The notes under the pieces were generated by a model. The model was not told the origin of the DNA and did no database searches. It saw only the letters and a program-made list of their open reading frames with translations. DNA of 64,000 bases from assembly GCA_017622875.1 (NCBI GenBank), contig JAGAQG010000008.1, forward strand, positions 1 to 64,000, read 5' to 3'. Each line of letters begins with the position of its first letter. The stretch's first letter is position 1. This document shows, piece by piece, positions 16,162 to 25,258 of this stretch. The stretch is from Lachnospiraceae bacterium (GTDB lineage Bacteria; Bacillota; Clostridia; Lachnospirales; Lachnospiraceae). The position numbers and the translations under genes are program-made.

Positions 16162-17694
16162 CTATCTGTTGAACAGCTGAGTCATTTTCTTTAATTCAAT
16201 AGCATGCCACTGCTGAATATCTTCTTTTTCAAATCTCCATGCCCAGTTTGCACCTAAAACGCCCGGTACATTCATTCTGGATTCAGAACCGAGACGCAAT
16301 ACATCCTGCATTGGGTAGATTGCATATTTTGCAATGGAGCTCATGGCCAAACGAATAAAATCCCAGCTGACATTGCCGCCGTCACAGTTTAAGTAACGTC
16401 TTACACGGTCACGAGCTTCTTCTTTAGCATCTTCATACCAGCCAACAGTTGTATTGTTGTCATGAGTTCCTGTATAGCAGATGCAGTTCGTTGTCTTAAA
16501 GTTATGTGGATAGAAAGCATCTGTAGCCCATGCTTCAAATCCAAACTGAAGTACCTTCATTCCAGGGAATCCACATTCATCACGGAGTGCTTCTACCTCT
16601 GGTGTAATGATACCTAAATCTTCTGCGAAGATCTTCATATCATCTCCAAGTGCTTCTTTCACTGCATTGAATAAATCTACGCCCGGACCTTTTTTCCACT
16701 TACCGTTGATTGCTGTTTCTTCTCCTGCCGGCACTGCCCAGTAAGCTTCAAATCCACGGAAATGGTCGATTCTTAAATAATCTACCATGGTAAACTGTGT
16801 TTTGATACGGTTGATCCACCATTCATAGCCTGCTTTTTTATGTGCAGCCCAGTTATAAAGAGGATTGCCCCAGAGCTGTCCTGTTGCACTAAAATAATCT
16901 GGCGGAACACCTGCTACCTCTGTCGGGTAACCCTTAGAATCCAAGCAGAATAACCCTTTGTTTGCCCATACATCGGAGCTGTCAATAGATACAAAAATTG
17001 GCATATCACCAACGATGCTCACACCTTTTTCATTTGCATAAGCCTTTAATTCGCCCCACTGTTTGTAGAATTCAAACTGTGTAAACTTCTGATAAGCGAT
17101 CTGGTCTGCCAGTTTTTCTTCCCATTCTTTACGAACCTTTGCAGTTGGTTTCTGTAATGACTTGTCCCATTCAAGCCAGCCCTTATTTTCGTTTTCCGCA
17201 CGCACTGACATATAGAATGCGTAATCATCTAACCAGAAGCTGTGCTGTTTTAAAAATGCTTCATATTCTTCTAACAGTTCTTTATCTTCTGTTTCCTTAA
17301 ATGCCTCAAAAGCTTTTGTGAAGATTTCTGTCTTCCATGCCAGAACATCGCCGTATTTTACGACTTTGCTGTCAAATTCCGGAACTTCTTTTAAATCTTC
17401 CTCTGTGATCAGTTTCTGTTCCACCAGTTTTTCCGGACTGATGAGCAGTGTCTGTCCTGCAAATACAGAATAACTGGAGTATGGAGAATCCCCATATCCT
17501 GTCGGACCCAGCGGAAGTACCTGCCATAAGGTCTGTCCCGCTTTTTCCAAAAAGTCAACGAAATCATACGCATCCTGTCCCATATCGCCGATACCATATG
17601 GTGATGGTAAGGATGTTGGATGAAGCAGAATACCGCTGTAGCGCTTGTCTACTTTTACAGTTTCTTTTTCCTGTGTTTTTTTTGTTGCTGCCAT
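16162..17694 (-). CDS. malQ: 4-alpha-glucanotransferase
   Basis: GH77 amylomaltase that transfers alpha-1,4-glucan segments between maltodextrins in the cytoplasm. It opens with SGILLHPTSLPSPYGIGDMG, a family hallmark, and carries the catalytic region DYLRIDHFRGFEAYW (nucleophile Asp), FAEDLG (acid/base Glu) and YTGTHDNNT. 510 aa. A Thr/Lys-rich N-terminal extension of about 20 residues precedes the conserved start. First gene of the malQ-plsC unit. Confidence 0.96.
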   Translation of the reverse strand: MAATKKTQEKETVKVDKRYSGILLHPTSLPSPYGIGDMGQDAYDFVDFLEKAGQTLWQVLPLGPTGYGDSPYSSYSVFAGQTLLISPEKLVEQKLITEEDLKEVPEFDSKVVKYGDVLAWKTEIFTKAFEAFKETEDKELLEEYEAFLKQHSFWLDDYAFYMSVRAENENKGWLEWDKSLQKPTAKVRKEWEEKLADQIAYQKFTQFEFYKQWGELKAYANEKGVSIVGDMPIFVSIDSSDVWANKGLFCLDSKGYPTEVAGVPPDYFSATGQLWGNPLYNWAAHKKAGYEWWINRIKTQFTMVDYLRIDHFRGFEAYWAVPAGEETAINGKWKKGPGVDLFNAVKEALGDDMKIFAEDLGIITPEVEALRDECGFPGMKVLQFGFEAWATDAFYPHNFKTTNCICYTGTHDNNTTVGWYEDAKEEARDRVRRYLNCDGGNVSWDFIRLAMSSIAKYAIYPMQDVLRLGSESRMNVPGVLGANWAWRFEKEDIQQWHAIELKKMTQLFNR

Positions 17695-17849
17695 TTTTCC
17701 TCCCTGGTAAAGCCTGTCGCTTTACAATTCTTAAAACCAGCCCCACAAGCCGGTCACATAATGCAATTATTATAATAGAATTGTTAAAAAATTACAAGGC
17801 TTAGCGGTTTTCTTAAGGTTTCCCTGTAAGGTTTTATCGAATTCTTTTC

Positions 17850-17877
17850 TTGATATTTTAAACCCGTCATATATAAT
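17850..17877 (+). promoter_or_regulatory. Promoter of the ddl-murF-aldolase unit
   Basis: TTGATA (17850-17855), 16-bp spacer, TATAAT (17872-17877). Confidence 0.65.
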
Positions 17878-17887
17878 AAGAAGAAGA

Positions 17888-17918
17888 GTATAGCTGTATT
17901 GCCAAAATACAGCCATAC
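17888..17918 (+). promoter_or_regulatory. Hairpin in the ddl leader
   Basis: Inverted repeat GTAT-a-GCTGTATT / AATACAGC-c-ATAC with a five-base loop, starting about 11 bases after the -10. It is not followed by a T-run. It could be an operator or an RNA-stabilising stem. Confidence 0.4.
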
Positions 17919-17944
17919 CAGAAATTATCTTGGAGGTAATCAGA

Positions 17945-18997
17945 TTGAAAATCGTAGTTTTAGCAGGTGGAACAAGCACAGAGCGCGATGTTTCCCTCTG
18001 TTCCGGAAACGGTATATACAATGCATTAAAGAGCAAAGGACACGAAGTCGTCCTTGTAGATTTATATTTAGGATATGAAACAGAAGAGTCTCTGGATTCT
18101 CTCTTTGCAGCGCAATATAACTGCTGTGGGGAAAGTGCAGGAATCTCCGAAAAGAGTCCTGATCTCTCCGTATTAAAGAGCATGAGAAAAGATGGTGGAA
18201 GAAGCATCTTCGGCCCAAACGTTTTAGCACTTTGCGAAATGGCCGACATCGTATTTATGGCTCTTCATGGCGCAAATGGGGAAGACGGACGTATTCAGGC
18301 CGCATTTGACTTAATAGGCATCCGTTACACAGGCACAGGCTATTTAAGCAGTGCCATTTCCATGGATAAGGGGATCACAAAACAGTTCTTCCGTACACAT
18401 AATGTACCAACTCCGGCAGGAATCACATTGAAGAAAGGGGAAATGGCAGACGTAGCATCAGAAGTCAGATTCCCATGTATGGTAAAAACATGCTGCGGTG
18501 GTTCTTCTGTAGGTGTTTATAAAGTAGAAAATACAACCGAATTATTAAAAGCACTAGAAGATGCTTACACTTATGAAGACGAAGTTGTCATTGAACAGTT
18601 TGTCAAAGGACGCGAATTCTCCGTAGGCGTAATCGACGGAAAAGCACTTCCAGTTATCGAAATCGCGCCACTGGTTGGTTTCTATGATTATAAAAATAAA
18701 TATCAGGCAGGCAGCGCCATCGAAACATGCCCCGCAGAACTTTCCGAAGAACAGACAAAGGAAATGCAGGCACATGCAGAAGCTGCTTACCGCGCAGTTG
18801 GAATGCAGTCCTATGCTCGTTTTGACTTTATGATGGACGCAAAAACAGGGAATATGTACTGTCTGGAAGCAAATACACTCCCGGGCATGACACCGACCAG
18901 CTTACTTCCACAGGAAGCCGCAGCCATCGGTATGTCCTATCCGGACCTTTGCGAACATTTAATTAAAGTTTCCATGAATAAATATGAGGAAAACTAA
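17945..18997 (+). CDS. ddl: D-alanine--D-alanine ligase family protein
   Basis: ATP-grasp enzyme forming D-Ala-D-Ala for peptidoglycan precursors. Motifs in order: VVLAGGTSTERDVSL (N-terminal), ALHGANGEDGRIQ, the ATP loop CCGGSSVGVYKV, FDFMMD, and the metal/ligand-binding LEANTLPGMTPTSLLPQ. The terminal residue is conventional D-Ala type as far as can be judged. TTG at 17945 is chosen because GGAGG lies eight bases upstream; the earlier in-frame TTG at 17930 overlaps that site. murF follows with no gap. 350 aa. Confidence 0.92.
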   Translation: MKIVVLAGGTSTERDVSLCSGNGIYNALKSKGHEVVLVDLYLGYETEESLDSLFAAQYNCCGESAGISEKSPDLSVLKSMRKDGGRSIFGPNVLALCEMADIVFMALHGANGEDGRIQAAFDLIGIRYTGTGYLSSAISMDKGITKQFFRTHNVPTPAGITLKKGEMADVASEVRFPCMVKTCCGGSSVGVYKVENTTELLKALEDAYTYEDEVVIEQFVKGREFSVGVIDGKALPVIEIAPLVGFYDYKNKYQAGSAIETCPAELSEEQTKEMQAHAEAAYRAVGMQSYARFDFMMDAKTGNMYCLEANTLPGMTPTSLLPQEAAAIGMSYPDLCEHLIKVSMNKYEEN

Positions 18998-20365
18998 ATG
19001 ATGAAACATATGACTCTTAGAGCTATTTGTGCTGCATGTGACGGTACTTACTATGGTCCGACAGATAACCTTAGCAAAGAAGCAGCAGGTATTACCATCG
19101 ACAGCCGAAAAGTAGAAAATAACTGGCTTTTTGGAGCAACTGTTGGAGAACGTGTAGACGGCCACTCCTTTATTGAATCCTGTTACGAAAAAGGAGCTCT
19201 TTGCTGTCTCGGAGAAAAACCACCTGTATCCGAAAGTCATTCTTACATTCAGGTTCAATCCACCTTTCAGGCATTAAAGGACATTGCTGAATACTACCGC
19301 AGCACTTTAGAAATTCCAATAGTGGGAATTACCGGAAGTGTGGGTAAAACAAGCACAAAAGAAATAATTGCTTCTGTCTTAAGTGTAAAATTCAACACCT
19401 TAAAAACAGCAGGCAACTTTAATAACGAAGTAGGTCTTCCACTGACTGTATTTAACATTCGTGGAGAACATGAAGCAGCGGTTCTCGAAATGGGTATCAG
19501 TGATTTTGGTGAAATGCATCGCCTAAGCAAGATTGCCCGTCCAAACATCTGTGTCATGACAAATATCGGACAATGTCATCTTGAAAATTTAGGTGACAGA
19601 GACGGCGTGCTCCGTGCAAAATCTGAAATCTTTGATTTCGCCGCAGAAGGAGCAAAGGCAATCGTAAACGGCGACGACGATAAGCTTCGTACTTTAAAAT
19701 CCCGTGAAGATTTAGACTGCACTACCTTTGGTATGGAAAAAACTAATGATGTCTATGCTAAAACAGTAGAAAACCTTGGCCTGGACGGATTGAAATGTAA
19801 CATTTCCACACCAGTTGGCGATTTTAGCGCCCATATCCACATTCCTGGTATGCACATGGTATATAATGCCCTGGCTGGAACCTGCGTGGGGCTTGCCTGC
19901 GGTCTTACCTTAAAAGAAATTAAAACCGGCATCGAAAAAGCTGAAACCATCAGTGGGCGTAATCATCTTATCCATACCGAGAACTATACCATCATGGATG
20001 ACTGTTATAACGCAAACCCGATGTCCATGAAAGCATCCCTGGACGTGCTCGCAACTGCCCTTGGCAGAAAAGTTGCCATCTTAGGTGATATGGGGGAACT
20101 CGGCGCAAATGAACGTGCACTTCATTATACAGTAGGGGAACATGCTGCAAAGAAGAACATTGACCTTTTACTCTGCGTTGGTACACTTTCAGAAGAAATT
20201 GTAAAGGGTGCCAAGGCAAAAAATTCATCGATGAATGCATGTGTTTTCACTACAAAAGAAGAGCTTTTGGAAAAATTACCGGAACTTCTTGTGAAAGGAG
20301 ATTCCATTCTTATCAAGGCATCTCATTTTATGCAGTTTGAAAAAATTGTAAAGGCACTACAATAA
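18998..20365 (+). CDS. murF: UDP-N-acetylmuramoyl-tripeptide--D-alanyl-D-alanine ligase
   Basis: Adds the D-Ala-D-Ala made by the preceding enzyme to UDP-MurNAc-tripeptide. Mur ligase features: N-terminal DSRKVENNWLFGA, P-loop ITGSVGKTSTKE (about residue 110), and a C-terminal DDCYNANPMSMKASLD. 455 aa, standard. It begins immediately after the ddl stop codon, with AGGAAAAC overlapping the end of ddl. The pairing explains itself: both act in the same precursor step. Confidence 0.95.
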   Translation: MMKHMTLRAICAACDGTYYGPTDNLSKEAAGITIDSRKVENNWLFGATVGERVDGHSFIESCYEKGALCCLGEKPPVSESHSYIQVQSTFQALKDIAEYYRSTLEIPIVGITGSVGKTSTKEIIASVLSVKFNTLKTAGNFNNEVGLPLTVFNIRGEHEAAVLEMGISDFGEMHRLSKIARPNICVMTNIGQCHLENLGDRDGVLRAKSEIFDFAAEGAKAIVNGDDDKLRTLKSREDLDCTTFGMEKTNDVYAKTVENLGLDGLKCNISTPVGDFSAHIHIPGMHMVYNALAGTCVGLACGLTLKEIKTGIEKAETISGRNHLIHTENYTIMDDCYNANPMSMKASLDVLATALGRKVAILGDMGELGANERALHYTVGEHAAKKNIDLLLCVGTLSEEIVKGAKAKNSSMNACVFTTKEELLEKLPELLVKGDSILIKASHFMQFEKIVKALQ

Positions 20366-20396
20366 TATAAATTCACAACATTACGGAGGACTAGAT

Positions 20397-21242
20397 ATGT
20401 TAGTGACATCAAAGGAATTACTTTTAGACGCACAGAAAAACGGTTACGCAGTAGGTGCATTCAATGTGGAAAACATGGAAATGGTGCAGGCTGTGATCGC
20501 AGCAGCTGAAGAGCTTCGCTCTCCAGTCATCATGCAGACAACACCATCCACATTAAAATACGCTGATGCAGACTATTTCTATGCAAACGTAGCATGTGCA
20601 GCAAAGAAAGCAAGTGTCCCTGTGGTTATGCACTTAGACCATGGCAGCAGCTTTGAACTGGCAATGAAGGCATTCCGCGCAGGATATACTTCCATCATGA
20701 TCGATGGCTCTCACAGCGTTTTTGAAGAAAATATTGCTATCACAAAATCTGTGGCAGATGCTTGCCATCCGGCAAATGTACCAGTTGAAGCAGAGCTTGG
20801 TAAAGTTGGCGGTAAAGAAGATGATTTAGACGGCGGAAACGGTGGATATACAGAGCCTTCCGAAGCTGCAGAATTTGTCGAAAGAACAGGTGTTGATTTC
20901 CTGGCAGTAGCTATCGGAACTGCTCACGGAGTTTATAAGGGAATTCCAAAGCTCGACCTTGAACGTTTAAGTGAAATCCGCGAGGTAGTTTCTATTCCAT
21001 TGGTACTTCATGGAACTTCCGGTGTACCTGATGATACAGTTAAAGAATGTATCAAACGCGGCATCTGTAAAGTTAATTATGCAACAGATCTTCGTATTGC
21101 ATTTACAGAAGGTGTAAAGCAGGTATTAGCAGAAAAACCAGAAACCATTGATCCGAAAAAATATAATGCAGCAGGCCGCGAAAAAGTAAAAGAATACGTT
21201 ATGAGCAAAATGCTTGTTTGCGGAAGCAACGGCAGAGCTTAA
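20397..21242 (+). CDS. Class II ketose-bisphosphate aldolase (Fba/KbaY/GatY family)
   Basis: Zinc aldolase splitting a ketose-1,6-bisphosphate into two triose phosphates. Catalytic Asp and first zinc His are in MHLDHGSS. Further zinc His residues are in IGTAHGVYKG and LVLHGTSG, and the phosphate loop starts ELGKVGGKEDD. The 281-aa length, the N-terminal DAQKNGYAVGAFNVEN and the C-terminal VCGSNGRA resemble tagatose-bisphosphate aldolases KbaY/GatY as much as fructose-bisphosphate aldolase. It lies 31 bases after murF with no terminator between. It may be the housekeeping Fba or the catalytic partner of GatZ encoded at 30.8 kb. Confidence 0.88.
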   Translation: MLVTSKELLLDAQKNGYAVGAFNVENMEMVQAVIAAAEELRSPVIMQTTPSTLKYADADYFYANVACAAKKASVPVVMHLDHGSSFELAMKAFRAGYTSIMIDGSHSVFEENIAITKSVADACHPANVPVEAELGKVGGKEDDLDGGNGGYTEPSEAAEFVERTGVDFLAVAIGTAHGVYKGIPKLDLERLSEIREVVSIPLVLHGTSGVPDDTVKECIKRGICKVNYATDLRIAFTEGVKQVLAEKPETIDPKKYNAAGREKVKEYVMSKMLVCGSNGRA

Positions 21243-21265
21243 AGCTTAAGTATCCGGGAACTAAT

Positions 21266-21299
21266 AAAGGTGTAAGATTTTAAAGTCTTACACCTTTTT
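21266..21299 (+). terminator. Terminator of ddl-murF-aldolase
   Basis: Perfect 12-bp inverted repeat AAAGGTGTAAGA/TCTTACACCTTT followed by a T-run. Confidence 0.9.
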
Positions 21300-21317
21300 A
21301 TCTTTCCTGTGATATGT

Positions 21318-21821
21318 CTAAAACTGTCTGATTCTGTCATCTTCATCCGAGCTGTCAGAAATTCCCCTGATTTCCACCTCATATCCATAGGAATCATTGA
21401 CCTGTACATAGACCATATCGCCTACTTTATGTCCAAGCAATGCCTTCCCCAGAGGAGATTCTATACTGATATATCCGTTAATAGAACTTCCTCGAATAGA
21501 AGTCACAATCTTATATTCCTCTTCTTCCTCATCTTCCGGAATATACACCTTCACCCTTTTATTCAGTCCCACTTCATCACTTCCGGCATGGTCTTCAATG
21601 ATTTCCGCATTTTTTAACATTTTTTCCAGATAGCGGATTCGGCTCTCATTTTTATTCTTATACTGCTTTGCAGCCTTATATTCAAAATTTTCACTCAAAT
21701 CGCCATGTGCCCTTGCTTCTTTTACGGACTCTAATGCTTCTTTTCTGATTACCAGCTTACGATGTTCAATCTCGTCCTGAATCTTTTTCACATCAGATTC
21801 AGTCAGTTTTTCATGCAACAT
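21318..21821 (-). CDS. greA: Transcription elongation factor GreA/GreB family
   Basis: Rescues backtracked RNA polymerase by stimulating transcript cleavage. The N-terminal coiled coil (about residues 8-80) carries the acidic tip GDLSENFEYKAAK, and the C-terminal FKBP-like domain includes SPLGKALLGHKVGD. A very acidic stretch (PEDEEEEEYK) links strands in the C-terminal domain. 167 aa, slightly long for GreA (about 158). Monocistronic, with AGAGGAG before the ATG. Confidence 0.9.
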   Translation of the reverse strand: MLHEKLTESDVKKIQDEIEHRKLVIRKEALESVKEARAHGDLSENFEYKAAKQYKNKNESRIRYLEKMLKNAEIIEDHAGSDEVGLNKRVKVYIPEDEEEEEYKIVTSIRGSSINGYISIESPLGKALLGHKVGDMVYVQVNDSYGYEVEIRGISDSSDEDDRIRQF

Positions 21822-21888
21822 AAATTCTCCTCTTTCCTAAATATCCTCTGAGAGATCTCTGATTTAAAATATCTATGATAAGAAATGC

Positions 21889-21914
21889 CGCCTCCCCTTA
21901 AGGGAAGCGGCCTC
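21889..21914 (-). terminator. Terminator of nagB
   Basis: Inverted repeat GCCGC-c-TCCC / GGGA-a-GCGGC downstream of nagB, followed on the minus strand by a T-rich stretch. Confidence 0.7.
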
Positions 21915-21945
21915 TGTTTCCAATTTTCTTTAAAGCTGTCACAAA

Positions 21946-22671
21946 TTAGATTAAGCTTCCAGCAGCTTCATCTACTACTACAACTACATCTGGATGCATC
22001 TGAAGGATAGATGCCGGAACCTGTGGAGTAACTGGTCCGAAGAAAGCTTTCTTTACGATTTCAGCTTTGTCTGCACCACTTACGATTACAAGGATTTTCT
22101 TAGCCTGCATAATTGTATTGATGCCCATTGTATAAGCCTGTGTTGGAACATCTTCTACTTTTTCGAAGAATCTCTTGTTTGCCTGAATTGTGCTTTCCTG
22201 TAAGTCTACACAATGTGTTTCTTTTACGAATTCATCTGCTGGTTCATTGAATCCGATATGTCCGTTATGTCCCATACCAAGGAGCTGTAAGTCCTGTCCG
22301 CCAAGTGCTTTTACAACAGCTTCATATCTTGCACATTCAGCTTCAGCATCTGGATTTTCACCATTTGGAATGTTTAAGTTTTCGAAGTTGATGTTAATGT
22401 GGTTGAACAGATTATCTTTCATAAAATAATCATAGCTCTGATCGTTAGATTTTGGTAATCCACGATATTCATCAAGGTTTGCTGTTTTAACTAAAGAAAA
22501 ATCTAAATCTCCGTTTTCATAACCTTTGATCAGCTCTTTGTAAGTACCGATTGGTGTAGATCCTGTAGCAAGACCAAGTACACAGTCAGGTTTTAAAATA
22601 ACCTGTGCAGCGATAATGTTTGCAGCTTTTCTGCTCATGTCAGCATAGTCTTTTGCTTTAATAATTCTCAT
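21946..22671 (-). CDS. nagB: Glucosamine-6-phosphate deaminase
   Basis: Converts glucosamine-6-phosphate to fructose-6-phosphate and ammonia. Motifs: LATGSTPIGTYKELI (phosphate loop), NLDEYRGL (catalytic Asp region), GMGHNGHIGFNEPA (active-site His). The start at 22671 gives MRIIKAKDYADMS, matching the usual NagB N-terminus, and has GGGGA upstream; an ATG seven codons earlier is rejected. 241 aa. It has its own promoter and terminator and feeds amino sugars from the neighbouring PTS genes into glycolysis. Confidence 0.95.
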   Translation of the reverse strand: MRIIKAKDYADMSRKAANIIAAQVILKPDCVLGLATGSTPIGTYKELIKGYENGDLDFSLVKTANLDEYRGLPKSNDQSYDYFMKDNLFNHININFENLNIPNGENPDAEAECARYEAVVKALGGQDLQLLGMGHNGHIGFNEPADEFVKETHCVDLQESTIQANKRFFEKVEDVPTQAYTMGINTIMQAKKILVIVSGADKAEIVKKAFFGPVTPQVPASILQMHPDVVVVVDEAAGSLI

Positions 22672-22718
22672 TTTAAAAATCCCCTTTTCCATTCATGCCA
22701 TGGTTTTTAGATAATTTC

Positions 22719-22746
22719 ATTCTATCATAGGCGCCCAAAAAGTCAA
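22719..22746 (-). promoter_or_regulatory. Promoter of nagB
   Basis: Minus-strand TTGACT (22741-22746), 16-bp spacer, TAGAAT (22719-22724). Confidence 0.65.
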
Positions 22747-22769
22747 CCAGACTCTTTCCTATACTGTTA

Positions 22770-22806
22770 AAAAAAATGCCAGCTCACACCCAAGTGTGAG
22801 CCAGCA
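22770..22806 (-). terminator. Terminator of PTS system 2 (IIB-IIC-IID)
   Basis: Inverted repeat GCTCACAC/GTGTGAGC extended by flanking CTGG/CCAG pairs. On the minus strand a run of eight T follows. Confidence 0.9.
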
Positions 22807-22888
22807 GATTTTTCAATCAAGGAGTATGTATTAATCTGTCAAATTTTCTTATACAAATGAATTGCATACGCACTTCATTTGTTATGAA

Positions 22889-23701
22889 TTAAAAGAGACC
22901 GATTGCTCCACCAACAAGACCGATTACTAAGAGTAAAGCGATACATTTAACTGGTGTCCAGCCTTTTTTCTTCATTAAGAAGTAGCACATTAATGTTAAT
23001 GCTAATGGAATCATCTTAGGAAGAACGCCATCAAGGATGCTCTGAACAACGATTGGTGATTCACCGTTAGCAATTTCAAGAGCAACTGTTGTTCCACCGT
23101 AGTTAGATGTTAACGCACCAACGATGAATACACCGAGCATAGAAGCTGCACGTGTGAATTCTTTAGCGTTAGCTGTTAAGATACCAATAGCTGCAGAACC
23201 AAGTTTGTAAGACCATCCCATTAAGAAGAAACGAACTGCAAACTGTACTGCATTGAAGATAATCAGGAACAGGATAGGTCCCATAACGGATCCATTAATA
23301 GCCATATTAGAGCAGATACCTGCTGCGATTGGTACTAATGTGAACCAGAAAATAGCATCACCGATACCACCGAGAGGTCCCATAGCAGCAACACGTACGG
23401 CACGGATTGTGTTGATATCAGCTTTCTGCTGTTCCATTGATAAAACGATACCCATTACGAATGTTACTAAGAATGGATGTGTATTGAAGAACTCAAGGTT
23501 ATGAGCCATAGCTAACTTTAAGTCTTCTTTGTCAGTATGGATTTTTTCAAGTCCTGGAAGGATACAGTATAACCAACCAGCAGCCTGCATTCTTTCGTAG
23601 TTGAAAGAACCCTGTAAGTTCAGAGAACGCCATACCATTTTATTAAGAGTTTTTTTGTCTAACGGCTGAGCCGGTGTCAAATTTCTGTAATTAGATGCCA
23701 T
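22889..23701 (-). CDS. PTS mannose-family IID component (system 2)
   Basis: Membrane subunit of an amino-sugar-type mannose-family PTS (AgaD/AgaE-like group). Signature LNLQGSFNYERMQAAGWLYCILPGLEK, GPLGGIGDAIFWFTLVPI and C-terminal helices are present. The start MASNYRN at 23701 is preceded by GGAGG eight bases away; it overlaps the IIC end by 11 bases. 270 aa. The neighbouring AraC regulator, agaS, nagA and gatZ suggest N-acetylgalactosamine or galactosamine as substrate; this is inference from context. Confidence 0.92.
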   Translation of the reverse strand: MASNYRNLTPAQPLDKKTLNKMVWRSLNLQGSFNYERMQAAGWLYCILPGLEKIHTDKEDLKLAMAHNLEFFNTHPFLVTFVMGIVLSMEQQKADINTIRAVRVAAMGPLGGIGDAIFWFTLVPIAAGICSNMAINGSVMGPILFLIIFNAVQFAVRFFLMGWSYKLGSAAIGILTANAKEFTRAASMLGVFIVGALTSNYGGTTVALEIANGESPIVVQSILDGVLPKMIPLALTLMCYFLMKKKGWTPVKCIALLLVIGLVGGAIGLF

Positions 23702-24497
23702 CCTCTTCACCTCCTGCATTGTTTCCGCCGCAAGCTTTCATAGCTGTACGTGTCTGGAAATCATAAAGAGCAAGTGCAATACCGAACATAGCGATAAGGA
23801 TTAAAGCTGATCCGCTTAATCCATCTACATATCCGATGATTGTTGCTAATGCGAAACCTGCGAAATAAATTCCCCAGAAATCATTAGATAACATGATACG
23901 AAGTAATGTAGCGAAACCTACATATCTCATCATACCACCTGCTGCGCTTAAGCCGTTCATGAACCAAGCGTATTTTTCTGCTAATGCGTTTAATGTTGTA
24001 CCAAGAGCAGATCCACCAAGTAAACCAGCTACACAAACAACTGCGAAGAGTAAACCAAGAGCTGCCATAGCTAAGTAGTTGATACGATCGATACCTTTTG
24101 TATCTGCGTTTTCTGCACATTTGTCTGCTTTAGCCATAACTGGAGACATAACTGTGAAGAGTAATGTTACCATGTACTGACCGATGAGAGCGAATGGTAC
24201 TGCAAGACCAACTGCTGCAGATGTTTCAAGTCCTGAAGCTACTGCAAATACTGTAGCCATAACACCACCGATAACAGCGTTAGGAGGCTGAGCACCACCA
24301 ACTGGCATGTTACCGATTGTCATTAACTGATATGTACCACCAACAACTAAACCTGTGTTAAGGTCGCCAAGGATAGCGCCGATAACAGCACCAGTTACGA
24401 TTGGCTGATACAGGGATTCTAAAAGATCGAACTGGTCGATGGCAACGATAAATGTCCATACAGCAACCAATAAAATCTGAATTGCATTAAAATCCAT
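23691..24497 (-). CDS. PTS mannose-family IIC component (system 2)
   Basis: Sugar-translocating subunit, 268 aa, about seven hydrophobic segments. Family features: YQPIVTGAVIGAILGDLNTGLVVGGTYQLM and PVGGAQPPNAVIGGVMA. The tail GGEEDGI is acidic and overlaps the IID start, like the tail of system 1 IIC. AAGGAG precedes the ATG. Works with the adjacent IIB and IID; the IIA is encoded 3 kb away at 27.8 kb. Confidence 0.92.
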   Translation of the reverse strand: MDFNAIQILLVAVWTFIVAIDQFDLLESLYQPIVTGAVIGAILGDLNTGLVVGGTYQLMTIGNMPVGGAQPPNAVIGGVMATVFAVASGLETSAAVGLAVPFALIGQYMVTLLFTVMSPVMAKADKCAENADTKGIDRINYLAMAALGLLFAVVCVAGLLGGSALGTTLNALAEKYAWFMNGLSAAGGMMRYVGFATLLRIMLSNDFWGIYFAGFALATIIGYVDGLSGSALILIAMFGIALALYDFQTRTAMKACGGNNAGGEEDGI

Positions 24498-24560
24498 AAA
24501 CCTTTTTCTCCTTTCATAAGACCTCTTTTCGGGTCTTATCTCTCATTTTGAACATTTTAC

Positions 24561-25037
24561 TTATTTGAAAAGTTTTTCAATGTTCTCTGCACCTTCAGAT
24601 GGAACTCTTCTGATTTCGAGTTCTACACCGAGGTCACGTAATTTTGCAAATGCAGCGACATCAGCATCATCAACAGCTACAGAACCTGCAACCTGACGTT
24701 TGCCTTCTGCCATATGCATATTGCCGATATTGACTTTTTTGATTGGTACTCCACCTTCAACAAGTCTTAAGACATCCTGTGGATTTTCACATACGATGAA
24801 GATCAGCTGTTTGTCTGAAGCTTTGTGGATTGTGGAAATAGTTTTGTCGATTGTCCAGTAACGCATAGCAGCATAAGAAGGAGCAGCCATATCCATAAGA
24901 CCCTGACGAAGTTTGTTTCCAGCTACTTCATCATTCGCTACAAGAATAAGATTTGCTCCGATGCTTCCGCACCACTGTGTAGCAACCTGACCATGTACCA
25001 GTCGGTTGTCAATTCGTGTTAAAACAATATTAGGCAT
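24561..25037 (-). CDS. PTS mannose-family IIB component (system 2)
   Basis: Cytoplasmic phosphocarrier, 158 aa. The phosphorylated His is in RIDNRLVHGQVATQW. AAGGAGGGG precedes the ATG. First gene of the operon and divergent from the AraC-type regulator gene, which probably controls it. The product is similar to system 1 IIB along its length (LILVANDEVAGN, VKKVNIGNMHMAEGKRQV), so the two operons are likely ancient duplicates. Confidence 0.93.
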   Translation of the reverse strand: MPNIVLTRIDNRLVHGQVATQWCGSIGANLILVANDEVAGNKLRQGLMDMAAPSYAAMRYWTIDKTISTIHKASDKQLIFIVCENPQDVLRLVEGGVPIKKVNIGNMHMAEGKRQVAGSVAVDDADVAAFAKLRDLGVELEIRRVPSEGAENIEKLFK

Positions 25038-25227
25038 TTTAACTCCCCTCCTTGATTATGATTCCCCCCTGAAAATCCCATTCAGAGTATAGTTAATTAT
25101 AATTCTTAAGCCCCAAGATTGTCTTTGTGATTTTTATGGAAATTCTTGTTCATTTTAGTTTTTTTCAAATGGTTTTTTTACTTTTTTCACACATTTTTTA
25201 TACTTTTATGGACATTTTGCACAAATA

Positions 25228-25236
25228 TGTTATAAT
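25228..25236 (+). promoter_or_regulatory. Extended -10 promoter of the araC-type gene
   Basis: TGT-TATAAT (TATAAT at 25231-25236 with TG one base upstream). The -35 (ATGGAC) is weak, as is common for extended -10 promoters. Confidence 0.5.
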
Positions 25237-25258
25237 ATACCCGATTGGAGGTAGTAAA

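Noticed and set aside
25038-25258. Sigma-54 promoter for PTS system 2
   Set aside because: No TGGCAC-N5-TTGC match was found between the divergent genes, and no LevR-type activator gene is present.
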